Below, piece by piece: positions 12,246 to 13,137 of a stretch of DNA of 13,137 nucleotides. The notes under the pieces are model-generated. The model did not search any database. It saw only the letters and a list, made by a program, of their open reading frames with translations, and was not told the DNA's origin. The stretch spans positions 1-13,137 of the forward strand of contig CAMEIU010000046.1 of the NCBI GenBank assembly GCA_945918815.1. The letters are read 5' to 3'. A program made the position numbers and the translations under genes. Within the stretch, counting starts at the first letter, position 1; every line of letters starts with the position of its first letter. The stretch comes from an uncultured Clostridia bacterium (GTDB lineage Bacteria; Bacillota; Clostridia; Oscillospirales; Oscillospiraceae).

Positions 12246-12890
12246 TCATCTGGTCTGCCAGATTGCTTTTACGAAGGAATAGGCCTCCCGGACAGAGGCT
12301 GCCAGGTGGGAGAGGAACGGGGTCTCACAGGCGAGGCCGGAGGCCTCTTGGCCCAGTTGGCGAGCCAGGAATTGGGCGCGGGTCTGGTGGTAGTCGCTGG
12401 TGAGAATCAGGATGGAATCCGTTTGAAGGCCCCGGCTCTCTGCCAGGGCCTTGCTGAATTTCAGATTTTCCAGGGTGTCATTGGCCCGGTCCTCGCTGAG
12501 AATCCGGTCCATGTCCGCCCCGTGGTCCCGGAGCCAGGAGGCCATGACCTCCGCCTCCGTCACCCCGTTGCCGTTGGGGTCGCCGCCGGTGACGATCAGC
12601 ATCACGTCCGGCATGGCTTCCAGATACCCGAGGGCCAGGAACAGCCGGTTTTCCGTGGAAGCCGCCGGCTGGCCGTCCTTCTCCCCGCCGCCCAGCAGCA
12701 CGGCGTAGTCCGGCGTCAGGTCCTGATATTCCGGCGGATTCCAGCAGGCCGCCGTCCCGGCTCCCACGGCCAGAATGCATATGGCCATGCAGATGAGCAA
12801 GGCCTTCCGCAGCCGGGGGGCCCGCTTTTGGAGAAACCAGGCCAGGAGGCAGCCCGCCAGCAGCAGAATAAGGGTCAGAATCAGCCACAT
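12246..12890 (-). CDS. YdcF/SanA/ElyC-type DUF218 membrane protein
   Basis: This 214-residue protein has two N-terminal membrane spans (about 2-19 and 30-48) and then a DUF218 domain (about 60-205) outside or facing the membrane. Domain motifs: DYAVLLGGG, LIVTGGDPNG, TEAEVMASWLRDHG, ILSEDRANDTLENLKFS and ILTSDYHQTRA, all in the order usual for the family. Relatives (SanA, ElyC, YdcF) are linked to envelope integrity, but biochemical roles are poorly known, so no reaction is assigned. Start ATG 12890 is chosen because it overlaps the upstream stop as TGATG with GAGG just before it; the longer frame to 12929 would overlap the upstream gene by 40 bases. The stop begins with TGACAATT, like the ends of two other genes in the window. 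Confidence 0.85.
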   Translation of the reverse strand: MWLILTLILLLAGCLLAWFLQKRAPRLRKALLICMAICILAVGAGTAACWNPPEYQDLTPDYAVLLGGGEKDGQPAASTENRLFLALGYLEAMPDVMLIVTGGDPNGNGVTEAEVMASWLRDHGADMDRILSEDRANDTLENLKFSKALAESRGLQTDSILILTSDYHQTRAQFLARQLGQEASGLACETPFLSHLAASVREAYSFVKAIWQTR

Positions 12891-13137
12891 CAAGCCTCGC
12901 CCTCCATCTGTAAGGACAGCTCCTCCCACTGCGCCATCAGTTCCTCCAATTGAGCCTCGGCGGCCTCCTTTTCGGAGAGCAGCCGGGTCAATTCCTGGTA
13001 GTCGGCGGAGGCGGCCTCGATCAGGGGATCATAGGCGGCCACGGCGGCCTCCTGCTTCTCCACCTCCCGCTCCACGGCCCGGAGCTTCTTTCCCAAGGCC
13101 TTATCGCTGTTTTTGGCCTTTGTCTTTCCGTTTTTCT
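12890..13137 (-). CDS. C-terminal coiled coil, probably of an ABC-F ATPase (5' end outside window)
   Basis: The frame is open to the right edge, so only the last 81 or so residues are present. They are a Lys-rich stretch (KNGKTKAKNSDKALGKK) followed by two antiparallel-looking heptad helices: LRAVEREVEKQEAAVAAYDP, then YQELTRLLSEKEAAEAQLEE, ending LMAQWEELSLQMEGEA. A basic linker, paired helices and a terminal WEEL motif are characteristic of the C-terminal domain of ABC-F ribosome-associated ATPases (Uup/YkpA-like). The ATPase cassettes themselves are not visible, so the call is probable only. Its stop overlaps the DUF218 start (TGATG), so the two are translationally coupled. Confidence 0.65.
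   Translation of the reverse strand, partial: KNGKTKAKNSDKALGKKLRAVEREVEKQEAAVAAYDPLIEAASADYQELTRLLSEKEAAEAQLEELMAQWEELSLQMEGEA

Overview
The window looks like chromosomal DNA of a GC-rich, gut-type Clostridia (Oscillospiraceae-like) Firmicute. The basis is GC-rich codon use with AGGAGG-type ribosome sites, a type III glutamine synthetase, a DeoD/DeoB/Cdd/Tdk salvage set in Gram-positive form, ECF-type sigma factors, and many short palindromic intergenic repeats. This placement is inference from gene content and style; no rRNA or other marker gene is present.

Layout. Bases 1-2836 (+) hold the 3' part of glnN (type III glutamine synthetase) and a complete pyrG (CTP synthase). Everything after that is on the minus strand. 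Bases 2975-8183, read right to left, are a nucleoside salvage block: tdk, deoD, deoB, cdd, and a BMP-family (PnrA-like) nucleoside-binding lipoprotein, with a GNAT acetyltransferase behind the lipoprotein terminator. Bases 8381-11984 hold two paralogous ECF sigma factor / membrane anti-sigma candidate pairs in tandem. Within each pair the genes overlap by ATGA, and the two sigma factors have the same length (186 aa). Bases 12246-13137 hold a YdcF/SanA-type DUF218 membrane protein, overlapping the 3' end of what looks like an ABC-F ATPase gene.

How the genes fit together. The BMP lipoprotein would bind nucleosides outside the cell, although no ABC permease or ATPase for it is in the window. 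Cdd deaminates cytidine and deoxycytidine, DeoD phosphorolyses purine nucleosides, DeoB converts (deoxy)ribose-1-phosphate to the 5-phosphate, and Tdk traps thymidine as dTMP. PyrG makes CTP from UTP with glutamine, the product of GlnN. An extended -10 promoter with two dyads lies upstream of tdk and may drive at least tdk-deoD-deoB.

The sigma/anti-sigma modules are the most interesting part. The cytoplasmic and membrane parts of the two anti-sigma candidates are almost identical, while their extracytoplasmic domains have diverged strongly. A well-formed ECF promoter (TGCAAC, 16 bases, CGTC) precedes the upstream pair, and a weaker candidate with the same spacing precedes the downstream pair.

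Intergenic DNA is rich in palindromic repeats of three kinds. One is a CTCGTGCCCC-ended family (1121-1148, 2843-2934, 5514-5617, half copy 10111-10121). One is a CAATTG-rich family (2971-2989, 6804-6831, 8301-8393) that supplies the stop codons of two genes. The third is a 142-base element with about 20-base terminal inverted repeats (12072-12213). No rRNA, tRNA, CRISPR array or transposase gene was seen.
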